Shown: piece after piece, positions 46,895 to 59,899 of the stretch
Position numbering within the stretch: the stretch's first letter is position 1
Layout of the letters: every line of letters starts with the position of its first letter
Program-made: the position numbers and the translations under genes
Source of the DNA: Apiospora phragmitis
Lineage: Eukaryota > Ascomycota > Sordariomycetes > Amphisphaeriales > Apiosporaceae
Direction: 5' to 3'
NCBI GenBank assembly: GCA_038363925.1
Contig: JAQQWL010000011.1
Coordinates: forward strand, 620,001-684,000
DNA: 64,000 nt
Notes under the pieces: generated by a model
Databases searched by the model: none
What the model saw: the letters and a program-made list of their open reading frames with translations, nothing else
Told to the model about the DNA's origin: nothing

Positions 46895-48046
46895 CTAGTA
46901 GCTGTAGATCCATGGGTACAAGCACGCCGGCGCGACGCACAAGAACACGAGCAAGACCCAGACATACCCGAGCGGCCGGAACCACCAACCCCTGACCCCA
47001 CCAGGAACGGCCCTCCCCAGCCGCCTCTCCACGACCCGCTCCAGCACACAGACCGCCCCGTTGAGAAGGAGGAAGCAAACGTCGCCGCCCACAAAGCTGC
47101 TGCTGTCCCGCATGATGAACCAGCCGACCGCCGCATGGACGAGCGCAGACAAGGTGAAGATCACGAGCGTTCTCAGCGCAGCCGATTTCAGTCGTCTTTT
47201 GTCATTTTTTAACCCGGCGGCTGGGCCGCTTCGGAGGGCAGCAGGCATGAAGGAACTCAGGGAGGCCACGTGCAGACGGTGCCAGTAGACGCCCCAGAAC
47301 CGGCGGAGCGTGTAGGCCTCGGTTATGTCGCCAAAGAGCGGCGGCCAGTCCTGGGGTTGGTCCCAGCCGAGGAGGGAAACGCCGATCAGCGCCGCCAGGT
47401 CATGGAGTCCTGTCAGGACCGCATGGCTGTAGATGAAGAATTCCACGGACATGTAGGCTCGAAGACCCAAGGCCCACGGGTCGGACAACAAGCCCAGATT
47501 CCGGCCCGATCGCGAGAAGTCCTGGAGTATTGTGTGCAAGGCCGTACATATGCTGTATACGGTATACATGACTGCCATGCGGCAACATCTCAGGATCGCG
47601 AACCGCCATAGACTAGCAGTGGATGGGGCCGCCGTGTTGCCGTCGGTCAGTTGGAGCCGTCGGAGGTTCGCACCAGTGCGAAGCATGGCTTTGATGCGCA
47701 CGCCAGGGGGTAAAGACCCCAAAGGTAATACCACCATGTCTCGGAGTAGTAACGAGCTTGTGTTCAGGAATACTTGCAGCACCGCCATGACCCATAAATC
47801 AGGCCAAAAGGATGGGTGGGAGTGCGCTTGTCCTAAGCAGCTAATCATGGCAGCGATGTGTGCCAGGCTCAGCACATAACGTGGCATTCCAGCCTCGCGT
47901 TGGATAGCATGGTAGAATAGGATGGCGGAAATGAGAAACCAGGAAATCGGATGAGATGCTATTAAAAAGAGCATGATGACCTCGTCTGGTGTAGGATTCC
48001 AATCGAAGTTTGCAAAGTGATGTACTGTAGGCAATCTCAGAGACAC
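46895..48046 (-). CDS. Wax-synthase-like membrane O-acyltransferase
   Basis: Single exon of 383 residues with about eight hydrophobic segments. The signature PLFGDITEAYTLRRFWGVYWHRLH and the later SALVHA (candidate catalytic His in a membrane helix) place it in the wax-synthase-type MBOAT-like family. Fungal members acylate alcohols or secondary-metabolite hydroxyls at the ER. No other biosynthetic genes (P450, terpene synthase, PKS) lie nearby, so a cluster role is not supported here. No frame break. Confidence 0.8.
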   Translation of the reverse strand: MSLRLPTVHHFANFDWNPTPDEVIMLFLIASHPISWFLISAILFYHAIQREAGMPRYVLSLAHIAAMISCLGQAHSHPSFWPDLWVMAVLQVFLNTSSLLLRDMVVLPLGSLPPGVRIKAMLRTGANLRRLQLTDGNTAAPSTASLWRFAILRCCRMAVMYTVYSICTALHTILQDFSRSGRNLGLLSDPWALGLRAYMSVEFFIYSHAVLTGLHDLAALIGVSLLGWDQPQDWPPLFGDITEAYTLRRFWGVYWHRLHVASLSSFMPAALRSGPAAGLKNDKRRLKSAALRTLVIFTLSALVHAAVGWFIMRDSSSFVGGDVCFLLLNGAVCVLERVVERRLGRAVPGGVRGWWFRPLGYVWVLLVFLCVAPACLYPWIYSY

Positions 48047-49329
48047 GGAATCAAGTTTCAGGATACCATTTGTGAGAAGTTCAAGACATAAAAATGGAAA
48101 TTATATATCTTAAACTTGCGTCTCTCTGATATCCGATAGTCATTTATATGGAGACGGGCAATACCTAAACCTTTTAATTAAGAAAGTATAGGGCGAACTA
48201 GAATAGGTTTCCACATGGTCCTCCTGAATGATCTAATTCCTGCATTAACAAGACTACCATTAACGACAAGAAATCTGCCGAAAGTGTTTAGCTTATAAGG
48301 ATAATATCCTAGCCTTGAGGTGTTGAAGCGGAAGTGGACGACGTTGCAGATGGCGATAGTATCAGTCAATTTTACCTGCTTTTAAGAGAAACCTATTTCA
48401 GAAGCACCCAGAAACCTTCGCAACTCTGTGTGTATAAACCATGTCCGCTCTTCCCGCCTTTCCAACGGAGATTTCACCATTTGTGAGCATCACACCCCAA
48501 CTCCTTCTTCCAAAATCCCATAACCAAGTCGTGCGCCTAAACAGCCTCCCGTCGGGATCGTTTGTGAATATCGGCAACCAGCACCGGCTCTTGTGGTGTG
48601 CAATTTTAAGGTCAATTAATACAGTACGTAAACCTACGTAATCTTCAGGACAAAATTGTCGTACGTGCTCCAACACTGGCTGCTTGGGTAGCGATGATGA
48701 GGCTCGCACTCTCTACGCAAACCCACTTGATGTTTCTGCGGCCATCCGCCTGCAAGTATCCTCTTTCGTAAGCCTGCCCTGGAAAGCTGAAAGCCCCGAC
48801 CCGTCGGCCATTCTCAGGCATTCCCTACGAGCAGCAGCAGCTCGAATGCAATACTGACTGGTTTCTCGGTGTCACACACCGTCGCATAAGCAGGACGGAC
48901 ACTTGCAAGACCGCCCCAATGTTCCGAAGCCAATGTCTTACACAGCTACCAGCTGATGTGTAAGTAACCCTGATCTTTCTCCCCGGAGTACCACGGTCAA
49001 CGCTCATATGGTTCCATCGCCGGTCCACTGTGTCCAAGACCGGGGTGTCAAGGAACGGAAGTGGGAACCACGGCACAGGTGTCAGGTATGCCCAAGTAAA
49101 TAGGCAACGTATATATTCTTGCTTCAGTGCCACATCGTCCCATCGTAACGAGAGACTTGACGAGAACTTCAGAAGATCTTTTAAGGAAAGAATTGTTAAT
49201 TGCAGGTGCTGCACCAAGAAGTCAAGCCACTGGCAAGAATACAAGAAAAAGACACATGAAAAAGAAATCAAGGGGCCAGAAAGCTGATGATGATACAGAA
49301 TAGAATGAGAAAAAGCAAAAAGAAATTAT
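48047..49329. other. Intergenic stretch; possible gene remnant at 48.4-48.7 kb
   Basis: Both strands are open at 48400-48700 (plus-strand ORF from ATG 48441, minus-strand ORF 48709-48398). Neither has a convincing extension or domain, so no gene is called. Confidence 0.4.
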
Positions 49330-49398
49330 TGCACTAGCCGCGAATCGAACGGGGCCCATCGATGGCAACGATGGATTTTACCACTAAACCACTAGTGC
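49330..49398 (-). pseudogene. tRNA-Gly(GCC) with deleted T-arm bases
   Basis: Minus strand. The acceptor arms, D-arm and anticodon arm (CATCG-TTGCCAT-CGATG, anticodon GCC) match the intact copy at 55752-55822. Two bases are missing from the 5' half of the T-stem, leaving CCG against CGCGG. A T-rich run follows, as for pol III termination. Probably non-functional, unless the 2-nt gap is a sequence error. Confidence 0.8.
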
Positions 49399-50640
49399 CT
49401 CTGGAACAGTTGTAGGCCTGATGTGAAATAGTTGAGACTTATTTAACTCAATAACTTATGTGTATCAAGCACACCTAACCTATCTATCTATACCAGAATT
49501 ATTTCACGCAACTTGCTTTCCTGCTAGCCATGGTCCTGGGTGGACGCACGTATCCCCAGAATGTTAAATGCAATATCATTGTCGGCGTCGCTTACTGCCC
49601 TGGTTCTCGACGATTTTGCAACTTCACCCGTCCAATCATCGGCCCACGACACCTTGCGTTCAACACAAAACAGTGAGTAACCTAGTTCGGTTGAGAAAGC
49701 TCTTGCAGCCGCAGAAGAGGATATTGACATGAGCTCCGCCGAATAAATACCTTAAGCTAGCCATGGCTCATTAAGACCAAACAAGTATAAGATGTTCTAA
49801 TCACTACATACCTAAGTACCCACTTACCTTAGGGGTATGGGGCTCAATGCTTCTCTCCGTCCTTCCCCAGTGGCATACCATCAATCAACCTTTCCCGTCA
49901 TGGAAAGCCTCGCTCGCCATGAGCAAAGACTCTTGCCCTTGCTCTTCTACCATGCCCGACATTAGCTACATGCCCAATCACCTGACGCGTAGCAACAAGA
50001 TGTAGGTAGTTTCCGTGCCACGATGACACCGAACAGTATACACAACTAACTGTACCATACATGGCCTCCTGTGTGATATCGCATAACCCAGGGATTGGAT
50101 ACTGTGTCATACACGCCCCCTTTCATACTTCAAACCCCCAAATTGCATGGCCACGCATTCATAGGTAAACCCTCACAAGAACATGGCCGCCCAAGATCCG
50201 TACTTCACCCAAGCTTTCCCAGCCGAGTCTCACTTGACTCGAAGCATCTCGCACATCAACTTGGTAGATGAATAACACATTAATTATATTCTTTAACAAA
50301 GACAAAACAACTACTAGAGTAGAACGTTGCGTTACCCGGTGTAGCTTTACGTACGTACTTCAGTCAGAGGGGAATCGAAGTAAGAACCAGAAAACAACAA
50401 AGGGGGTATCCATCAACAGGAAACAATACAAAAACAACAAAACAAAATAACGATATGGATACCAGTGCTGTCGACCCCGTGTGTATCCATCCCCCCCCCC
50501 CTACTCCAAACATGCATTCATCCTTCCATCTTTCCAATCCGGAGATCAGAAGGGAGAGGAACCGGGAGTGTATCTCTCTTGTACTCCTTCTCCTCATACG
50601 CACAAGACCTTGCCTTGCCTTGTCCACCCCCCTCATCCTC
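49399..50640. other. Intergenic stretch
   Basis: No supported gene. An 11-base C run lies at 50491-50501. Confidence 0.5.
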
Positions 50641-53600
50641 TTACATCCCATCCACCCCATCCCCCACCCCAACCGGCCGCGTATCCTGCCGATTCGGCGC
50701 CACCCGCTCGCCCTCGACGTCCTCGCGCACCGCCCGCGACGCGTTCTGTGCCGCCTCGCGCTGCACCTCGCCCACCACCTTCTTCTTGTTCTCCTCTTTA
50801 CTCTCCTCCACCTCATTTATCCTTGTCTCCTCCTCTTCCTCACCTTCATCCCCTTCCTGCTGTCTCGACAACCTCCTGCTACCACCCTTGTTGTTGGTAG
50901 TACTGGCACCCCCTCGGCTAGCAACGCGCTGATCTGCGCTCTTGCGCGACTTGCCCAGCACCGCATTGATGTGCTCCCCATTCTTGACAGCCGCAATGGC
51001 CTTCTCAGCCAGCTCGACGCTCTCAAACGCCTGGCCCCGGCCCCACTCGCCCAGCTCCAAGCCGTACTTCTCACCAGGACCAGCAGGACTACTACCCGTA
51101 TCTTTATCGTTGCCAGTGCCGCCGTCATTGCGATCATGATGATGATAATGCATATGCGGCCGCCGATGCAGCCGCGCCGCAATGCTCCGCTTCCCATTCT
51201 CCCGCAGCACGAGCTCGCCTAGCTGCCGCATCACGTCGTACCCGCGGTACGTCTCCTCCGACAGCGCCGCGCGCTCCGGCGGCCGCAGGTTCAACAGGTC
51301 CCGCTGCGCCTGCACGATGCGCGCGCGCCGCACGTACCGCGCCGGGTTGTGCCGCCGCTCCAGCTGCTTCGACACGCCTTTGAGCGTGTACCCCGAACGG
51401 CGACACCAGCGCCGCGATCGGCTTCAACACCAGCCCACCGAACCCCATGGCCACGCCACCGAGCGCGCCTCCGACGCCGTCCTGCTTCGCGCCCTTGACC
51501 GGCAGCCGCACGATGCCCGTGATGCCGTCGTACATGCCAAAGACGAACTCGTGGCCCGCGGCCTGCAGGCCCGACTTGATGCCCGTGACGCGCGGCGGCC
51601 GGCGCACCGTGTCGTCTCCGTACAGCCGGGGCGCGTTGTGGAAACCCTGCGCAATGGCCATGGCCAAGTCGACCGGGGCCTGGGCAATGGCCTTGCCAGA
51701 CTTCTCCAGCCCCTTGGAAATATCCGCACCATATTCTTCAGCGGCATTGTCGAAGCCCGGAGTAGTAGCAGTTAGGATCGAATTGTTCGTGAGCTGTGTT
51801 TGAGCGGGCGGTCGCACGTTCTGTTGTTGTTCAGGCTGCTGCTGCTGCTGTTGCTGCTGCTGCATCCCAGAAACTTCACCGCCCAAAGTATCGCTCGGAA
51901 ACGGGAACTCGGATGCGGCACCGCCATTGGCAATAGGGGACGCCCGGTTTCGGCGTCTTCGGCTCAGCCGCCTGCTTCTTCTGCGTCAGCTTCTGTTGGC
52001 GCTTAGCCTCCTTCTTCTTCTTCCGCTCCGTGCGCTTGGTCGACGTCCGGGCAATCCGCATCGGCACGCTGCCAAAGCCGGTGAAGAACTCGCCGATGGT
52101 GCTGCTCATCGCCCCGGCGAGACCCGTGACCGGCTCGCCCGGGCCCTCGAAATCGTTCCACTCCTTGTGGCGTATCAGCCGCAGTCGCCGCCACGAGAGC
52201 AGACCCTTCTCCACGAGGATGTCTGCCGCCACCGCACTCAGCTTGATGCTCGTGTCCTTGACCTTCCAGACGGCCACGCGGTCGCTCAGGATGGAGCAGC
52301 ACATCGACTCCTCCCCGCTGAACGCCAGATGGTTGTGGAACGACTTGACAGCGTTCTTGGCGCCATCGCCTTCGGCTTCGATGCTTTTGGCGATCTTCTG
52401 CGCCGCCTCACGGGCTTCATCCGTCAGGCAATATTTGATACCGTCCGCGAGCTTGTCGACATCGAGCTGTTTGTAGGGCACGGCCTCGGGTCCTGCGCCG
52501 GCAGTGCCAATCATGGTGCCCCAGAAGTGCTGATCTCCAAAGAACGGCACGACCATAGTGGGTAAGCCGCACTTGAGCGCAATCGCCGTAGTACCAGCTC
52601 CACCGTGAATGACGCACGCCTGAACCTTGGGGAATAGCCAATCGTGTGGCGTGTTCTCGAGCATGTAGATGTTGTCTGGCACATTATCGCCGCCTAGTCC
52701 ACCCCAGCCCTTGGAGACCAGTGCTCGCACGCCGGCCTTCTTGACGCCCTCGAATATCATCTCGGTGAACTTGTCCGCATCGTCAACCACAATCGAACCG
52801 AAGCCAATATAGATAGGCTTATCGCCTCCATCGAGGAACTCGACCAGATCCTGGGGCGGTTTGAAGGTGGATGCGAGATCAAGGAAAGTGAAGCCCGCAA
52901 TGTCGATTTCTGGGCCCCAATCTTCCGGTTTGGGCACCAAGCCAGGGCTCCAAAGATAGGTGTATGGCACATGGAGTCGGTACGTGGAACCCGGAGCCCA
53001 TAATGTAGATACGGGATCGAGCTTCAGCGTATTGACACGGAAGTCGTTGACCAAGTCGCCAAGTCCTTGCCATACCATCATCTCCACCAGCGGGTAAGAC
53101 ATGAAGTTTGTGTACCCGGGGTCGACATTGGTCTTCTTGATACTCGCCAGTGGGTGCGGGAAGGCCTGGGTGGGGGTATAGGGGAATGTGAACATGAGAT
53201 GCAGCGGGATTCCCAGGGCTTCGGCGCAGTGAATGTGGGCGAAACTGGGCGGATTCGCGATGATGGCATCGGCAACGAAAGGGGATCTGTTGCCCATCAT
53301 CTTGAGATTGGCCTCGTCTTTTTCGTTGTCGGTGGCATTGATGCAGGCACGCCAAAATCCATCGAACATCTCGGCCATGGCATTGCGCCTGCGACCAATG
53401 TCGCCGGCCTTGACGGACTCGAGCTTCGGGATCATGCCTGGATTCTTGACCATGAACGCCATCAGCTCCGAAGGGTCACCCCCGACCGAGAAGAACTCCA
53501 GACCCGAGTCGTTCTCCACAAACTCTCTGAACGCTGGGTGGGTGGCTATACGGACGCGGTGGCCATAGTTCTCCTTAAGTACCTTTCCGATCTTGAGGAA

Positions 53601-54458
53601 GGGCTGCGCATCTCCTCTCGATCCAATGACCATGATGACGATGTTCAGCTCCGGCCGTTTTGCCGACTGTGACGTCGTGGTCGACGCCGAGGAAAGACGT
53701 GACGGACTGCCCCGTCCTGACCCGCCCTTCTCGGCCTTGGGCACAATCTTCTTGACGGCGGTTCCCAGGGCCTTGGCCAGATAGCCTGTATTGCTCGTAT
53801 CGTTGACGGTAATTTTCAAGCGCCCGTCTCTCTTAACCTTGCCCTTGGTGCTGTATTTTTCATTACCGACCTTGAAGCGGCGATACTGATCGTCGCTCCG
53901 CCTCCGCTTTTCTCTCGCCGTGGTTTGGCTTTGTTCCAGCGGTGCGCCGCCTGGCGTTTCCCATGGTCCTCGTGCTCATCTTCGGACGCGGACGAGTCAG
54001 AGCTGTCACTAGCATCTTCCTGCTCGCGGCGCGCCTGGAGGGCGGCGTTCAGCACGGATATGTTGGTCCCGGCCCGCTTAATGGCCGGGAAGGCAGCAAC
54101 GTGCCGGGGCGCGTCGGTCACGAAACGCCTCTGCCCCTCGAGCGACGGCCTGCGCTCGTCCTTTTTGCTGCTGCTGGGGAACTTTAGAGGCTCCGTCTTG
54201 GTCTTGACGGGGCCGCGCCATCGTCGTCGGGGGTTTTCGCGCGGGAATGTTCGCCATCGGCGGCGGCGGTCTTGGGCGGCAGACGGGGGATGTGATGTCG
54301 GGCGGGACTAGGCTTGGGTACACAACGTTGCCGTGGGCATCGCGGACGAGGGCGCCGGGGCGGTCTTCGCTCTGGGTGTCTGTGATGTGTAGCGTCTCGT
54401 CGGAGGGGTCTGGCCTGATCGGACCCGAAGGCGGCTTGTCCAACTCAAGGCCTGGCAT
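50641..54458 (-). CDS. Sterol 3-beta-glucosyltransferase-like protein (UGT80/GT1 type), several frame breaks
   Basis: Gene of about 1,270 codons from ATG 54458. The central GT1 domain (ELNIVIMVIGSRGDAQPFLKIGKVL; HGGAGTTAIALKCGLPTMVVPFFGDQHFWG) is the diagnostic donor-binding region of fungal sterol glucosyltransferases, which move glucose from UDP-glucose to sterols. There is no N-terminal GRAM/PH module as in Atg26. The tail has a polyQ run (about 51834-51866) and a long Gly-rich region (YDGITGIVRLPVKGAKQDG). Single-base frame breaks lie near 54218 (C4), 53900 (A4), 51945 (C4) and 51395 (G4), each mended by one base, giving continuous sequence such as SPFG-YTLKGVSKQLERR. The gene is therefore probably intact in the organism. 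Confidence 0.82.
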
Positions 54459-55751
54459 CGAAACCGGCAGTCACTCCGAACGGAGCACTGGGCTTACTCT
54501 TTGGCAGCTGGCCTCAGACGTGGCTCGGTGTCGAACAAAAGGTCGAGGGTAGGATACCTTACGCAGGTGATCGGAGAAGCACCTGAATTTTTCTAGTTTC
54601 AGAAAACCAGATCAGTTTTCCTGTCGGTACGTCTTCAGCCCAGTTGGCTGATCTTTGGGCAAATAGGACGAATGGTGACGTTCCAGTGGTCGGTAGGGAT
54701 AAGCTTCCGGCAATTATGGGGATGTACGGGTGCTTCGTAGAGGATCTTATCCACAATCGATCGGTATTAGTAGAGAATTAAACAGGTCTGGTCTACCAGA
54801 GTGGCAATATTTTTTTTTTTTGCAGAAACCAGTATTTGGCAATAATGATTAAGAAGAATGGATGTTTGTGTATGGGATTCCAGAAAAGCAAGCGGACGGA
54901 CCAAGCCCAACAAAGACCCTTCGAAGGTGTCACGAGAGAAGGTTTTTGGCAGGTGAAAAGGTGAAAGTACATGACATCACATCTCGATTGCCCTACCTCT
55001 CCAGCGCAGATGCGGCCAGGCGGGTGCTGTAATCTGTAAACAAATTCAATAGCGGCCTAGCCAAGGGGGGCAGGGGGGGCTTGGGGGGAGCATGGGAGGG
55101 CGCTAGAGGCTGACGGAGGCCCCTGTCAAACCCAATTAGGCCACTTGCCATGGGGCTCGGCCGGAGCGATCAGCCCGGACAGCCCAATTGCACTGCTCCC
55201 CTGGCAAACAGAGTTACTTCGTCGTAGGAGCGAAATCGTGCTGCTCTACCCCAGATCGAACCTGGCGGATTGAGCATGGGACCTGCCTGTAAATTACAGT
55301 GCCCACCCCTCCGTAAAGCGCGTATCAATCATTTCAGTTGCCGTGTGCGCTGTCGTTTTCATTCCAAGACACAAGCGATGCACTGCATGACGGGACTCGT
55401 CATCACGGCATCCTCTGTACATCGGTGGTTTTGTCCGTCGCCTGAGACAACTCAGATTGATTGGGGGATGACTGTCTATATCTCAGTTGCAGATAGAATA
55501 ACAGAGGCTTAGCCAAAATAACAGGTTTTTAGGTTGAACCCCGGACTCTCAATTTCGTATTCCTGCTTCCTCTGGAGTCTTACTGGGCTCGTTAAGGTTA
55601 TACGAGTGTTTGAGGGGCATAGCTCAACTATAAAACAGTTAAGGACTTGGAGGATGCTTACTTGCGCAAGCATCGACCCAAGGGTAAACGCTCCTAGATT
55701 GTGAGATACGTAGCAAACAAAAATTGTTAACAAAAGCAAAAAGAGATATGC
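54459..55751. other. Intergenic stretch
   Basis: Nothing supported. A poly-T run lies near 54810-54822, and short G-rich runs lie near 55060-55100. Confidence 0.5.
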
Positions 55752-55822
55752 TGCACTAGCCGCGAATCGAACGCGGGGCCCATCGATGGCAACGATGGAT
55801 TTTACCACTAAACCACTAGTGC
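55752..55822 (-). tRNA. tRNA-Gly(GCC)
   Basis: Reverse strand reads acceptor GCACTAG, D-arm with TTTAGTGGTAAAAT, anticodon arm CATCG-TTGCCAT-CGATG (anticodon GCC), T-arm CCGCG-TTCGATT-CGCGG, acceptor CTAGTGC and discriminator A. All stems pair. A T-rich run follows downstream on the same strand. No intron. Confidence 0.95.
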
Positions 55823-56206
55823 CTAAAGTGACGCCGGTTCATGATGTCAAATTTCTATCTAAACGTAATTATAAAGTCTACTTAGCCCAAAGAATACTAT
55901 GTAAAGAAAAATAATTCTAATCAAAGCTCTATCTATGTCTTCTATACGGACAAGCGAATTCGGCCAGGGAAGTTCTGAAGCAATACACCGTGCATAACCA
56001 AATATTCATTATAATGCTTCTCATTGTCTCATTCCCATATTCTAGGTACGCTCATGCTCTAACGCGACGACGTACCGCTTCGTCACACCAGCAGGATAAA
56101 GGGGGTTCTCTCTCTATCTCTCTCCCCCCTTGCTCTCATCAGCCCACCTCATATCCGTCCCTTCAGTACCCAGGAAGCCCATCCATCATCACAGACCTGC
56201 TCTTCT
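55823..56206. other. Intergenic stretch, nothing recognised
   Basis: 3' flank of the YAP-binding-family gene and 5' flank of the tRNA. Confidence 0.5.
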
Positions 56207-58082
56207 CTATAGCGGAATACTCCGCAGTCGATCCACCAAGATAGCCAACTCCATCTTCTCCCCCTCCCCCAAAAGCTCGGGGCCGCCCTGCTGCTGCAAC
56301 TTCTCCGCGCCGCTCACCAGCGGGTCCAAGAACCGCTCCTCCACCGCGGCGCCCATGCCGGACGGCACCACGCCCTGGAGCGGCCCGCCGGACGAGAACA
56401 GGAAATAGCCGAAATTGGCCACCTGCGAGAGGAAGATGTTGTTCTGCGCCCAGTACTCCGCCAGCGCGTCTTGGTCCATCTCCTTCAGCTCCTGCATATC
56501 CGGGAAGATGAAGTACTGGAGGTGGTCGAGCACGTCGGGACCCGTGAACGAATTCGGGCTGCTGGCGCCTTCCTTGTTGGCAGCGAGGAGTTCTTCCTTC
56601 AACCAGGTCACGGCCACGGCCTTGAGCGAGGCAAACATGCAGTTCTCCAGCAGGTCTTCGAGAATCTCCAAGCGGTTATGGTCATCCGGGTCCGAATGAA
56701 GACGATGCCCGCATAAGTTGTCGCAGCATTCCGCACGTGGAGATCCGGGTGGAAGACGCTGACGAGCGTGAGGCTGTGGTGGTAGGCCATGAACTTGGTT
56801 TCTTGGGTTGCCGAGACGCGCTTCATATGATTCAGATCCAGTCCCACGGTCAAAAGCGCATCGGCAATTCCAGGGTTCTGGACAATTCCGGTTTGCGCGT
56901 CCGAGCCGAGGAACCGTTCCAGTAGCGTCGCATGCTCGGGGAAGAGGTGCATCTCGGGTGATGGGTGGTTGGCCTCGAACACCTCGGCCGAAAAGATCCA
57001 GTATGCTATCAAGGATACGGCGCCGCCAGGCGATAACTTGATTTCATCGGCTGAGTTAAAGTCTTCGAAATTCGCCAGAGGGTCGAAACCACTGGCCCTT
57101 TCGTATATGCTCTTGACGAAAGATTGAGAACAGTCGTCAACCCCCAAATCGCGTAGTATTGACTGTGTTTGCCTTGATTAGCCAGGTCTCATGAAGCATC
57201 CGACTCCTATCATGTTTGAACTTACGACGAACTGACCGACCACGGAATCTCTCTGTTGTAGCGTATCGTCCTCGGTGTACTTCTGCGTCATGGTCTTCCT
57301 GCCCGGAACGTTCTTGGCAGGGTAGTACTTCTCCAAGAGGCGGGTGGACCATTGCATCTCATGCGCGTTGATGTACCTCTGCAGTATACACGTGACAAAG
57401 GCCTGCAGAAGTTTCGCCTGCATCATCTCCTCGGTCGGATCCTCCTGCTCGGCCTCGGGGTCCGGGGCATTCTTGGAGGCGTCGCCGTCCTGATCCGGGT
57501 CGGCAACGTTGATGCTGGACTTCCGGTTGGGCAGCGGCGGCCGCTTGCGCCCGGACAGCGAGCGGACCAGGTTGATGACGGACGCCGTCATCTCGGGCGT
57601 CGGCCGGTAGGCCTCGTGACCTTGACCAGCGACGAGCCCAGGAACCGCGACGGGTACTTGGTCTTGATGCGCCGGTGTAGGATGGCCAGCATGCCGAGCA
57701 GTGTGATGAACCGGGCCGCGACGTCCTTCGGCGACTGCTCGGCCGCGGCCTCGTCGGCCTGAGCCAGCAGGGCGCCCTCGTCCCCTGATTCCTCGCTCAG
57801 CTGCTCCAGCGCCTCCATGACCTTGATCATGACCTCGCGGGGGTTGCCTAGCCGCGCGACCGTTTCCAGACATGTTTCGGCGCCCGGGATGCGCAGCAGG
57901 ATCTGGACCAGGTCCCAGCCAATCTCCTGGGTGAGTTGAGGGTCTTTCTCCAAGACCTCGTTTACGGTGGGCAGGACCTCGGGCGAGGTGACATTGTACT
58001 GCAGGATGGTGAGGTAGGTGAAGCGGTCCTTCTCCTTAGCGCCCTCGCGGATGGCAGTGATGGCCTCAGACAGCTCGGGCAT
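56207..58082 (-). CDS. YAP-binding/ALF4/glomulin family protein (two frame breaks)
   Basis: Exon 1 58082-57226 and exon 2 57162-56207 (GTAAGT donor, ACACAG acceptor). The product is a HEAT-like helical protein: ITAIREGAKEKDRFTYLTIL, LTQEIGWDLVQILLRIPG and MLAILHRRIKTKYPSRFLGSSLVK match the fungal YAP-binding/ALF4/glomulin family, linked in other organisms to cullin-RING ligase control and stress regulators. The frame shifts near 57617 (one G short; LVK-GHEAYRPTPEM) and near 56695 (one C short; AGIVF-HSDPDDHNRLEILEDLLENC). Both are single-base and homopolymer-associated, so residual sequence errors are likely. Confidence 0.78.
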
Positions 58083-59899
58083 GGTGTCAACGGGAGCTGA
58101 TAGCGCCTTTGGGAATGAAACAAATCAAATAGAGAATCACAATGTTACCTAATCGGATGATGTAGGTATAGATACAAGAGTCATGGGATGATATTGTATA
58201 CTTGGGGGGGTGAGAAAGGAGGATGAACAATGAGTCGAAACGAGTGTCTTGGCAGCGGTGGGTTTGGAGGTTTACTTGGGAAGGTGAGGTGACGTGTGTG
58301 GTGACAGGCAGACGACCCGATTGATGAGATTGGAATGGTTGAGCTTTTCTTGGGTCTTGGGTCCCGGCCTGGCTGAATGAGGGGCACTGCGCTGGAACTG
58401 CCCATCCACCCATCCACCCACCACAAGTATAGCCGCAACTGGCCTACTCTTCTAGCGTACATAGTCGTCAGTTAGCATGCGCTTTAGGGGGGGCTACAAG
58501 GTTCCGTTCAAGGCTACAGCAGGTTGATTGCTTGCCTTGCACTCTGCTTACTGCTTCAGTGCATCTTGGGTAGAATTGACTGCATTGTTCCAGGGATGTC
58601 TCTCTACCCCACCATCTATTGCGGGGCAACCTCATATCGCCTATTCTAGAAATATTTCAAGATTGATAGAAAGTTCATGATTGTAGGGAAAGCATGCAGT
58701 TATGAACGACATCAGCTCTCGAATATGATAGATTCGATAGGCAGACTCCCTGGGACAACGTGGCATATGCCATTTGAAAGCCCGCAACTTGTCGAGTGCT
58801 TTCTACAGCTATCTCAATGGCACTTACATCTATATTCGTAGATATATCGAAAGAACAGTGCCTTTTAAACATATTGTATTCTCATCTGACTTCCGAAAGA
58901 TGTGCCCATCCGCCGCCCAACAACATCCTCGCCCGTTCCTCTTTATCAGATGCTGCCGGCAGTCAACCCCCCTGACCCCTGTCACCAACGCGTCTCATCA
59001 ATATGCACCACTATTCTCTGAGCCGACCACCCCTGGCAAACCGCATATATCTGAAGAAGTAGCCGCGAGATGTAGTAGCGCTTTCAACAACATGCATAGC
59101 CGAGCAAGCCCAGTCAGCAGCGGCGGCGGCGAGAGTGCTTTCTTTTTCTGCCTCTTCCTCTTGCTCTCTCTCTCGCGGTCACAGAATGGGCAAAACGAAG
59201 CTGATGTGGAAACAATAAAGTTCTCTCGGATATATATCTGGCAGCAGTCGTGGAATGGGAGTCGAGTGAAAATGGGTTGTTTCATTTGTATAGAAGAATC
59301 CAAAAGGCCATATATAGTTCCTGAATATCGTGGCCGAGCCCCCTTTCGACTACCTACATCTTCGCAGGGCAGTCCAATCTTAGCGCAGGCGCTGAAGCAG
59401 CCCGAGTTTGTCGTGCTGGGCCCGAATAGGACTCAGCAACGATGAGAAGGTAGGTACATATGCCTACTCCTCGTAGTAATAGATAATAATAGAAGGCTTA
59501 TGCGGCGTATCAATAGTATGCCCAGCCCAGCCCTAGTCCAGCGTGATTCTGGCCTTAGGACGTTTGCCGCGAATTGCTGCCACGCAGTTTCGTGCAACTC
59601 CAATCTGGAGAACATGCAACCGGGATAGTGTTGCCTGATGAGAGGCACCAGAAGCCGAAGGATCCAGAAAAGGCTGCGTCCCGCAGAAGGGTTCCCTATA
59701 TCAGCTTCACCCGGGCGTATAGTCTACGGGACCCGTTCCATCAAGGTCAGAGGTGTCATCACCGATACGCGCAAAGTCAAAACGCTGCCTATTTTAGCCA
59801 CTCAAGCAAAATGACATCCCAAAAATATAAACACAGAAGTAATAACGACACACACACATCCGAATTGTAGATTCAGACTTTTGACGATGCAATTTCCTA
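58083..59899. other. Intergenic stretch, no supported gene
   Basis: 1.8 kb. A plus-strand ORF at 58774-59445 lacks any domain and is not called. Confidence 0.5.

Noticed and set aside
48398..48709. Overlapping ORFs on both strands
   Set aside because: Each looks weakly protein-like, but neither extends through a credible intron or shows a motif.
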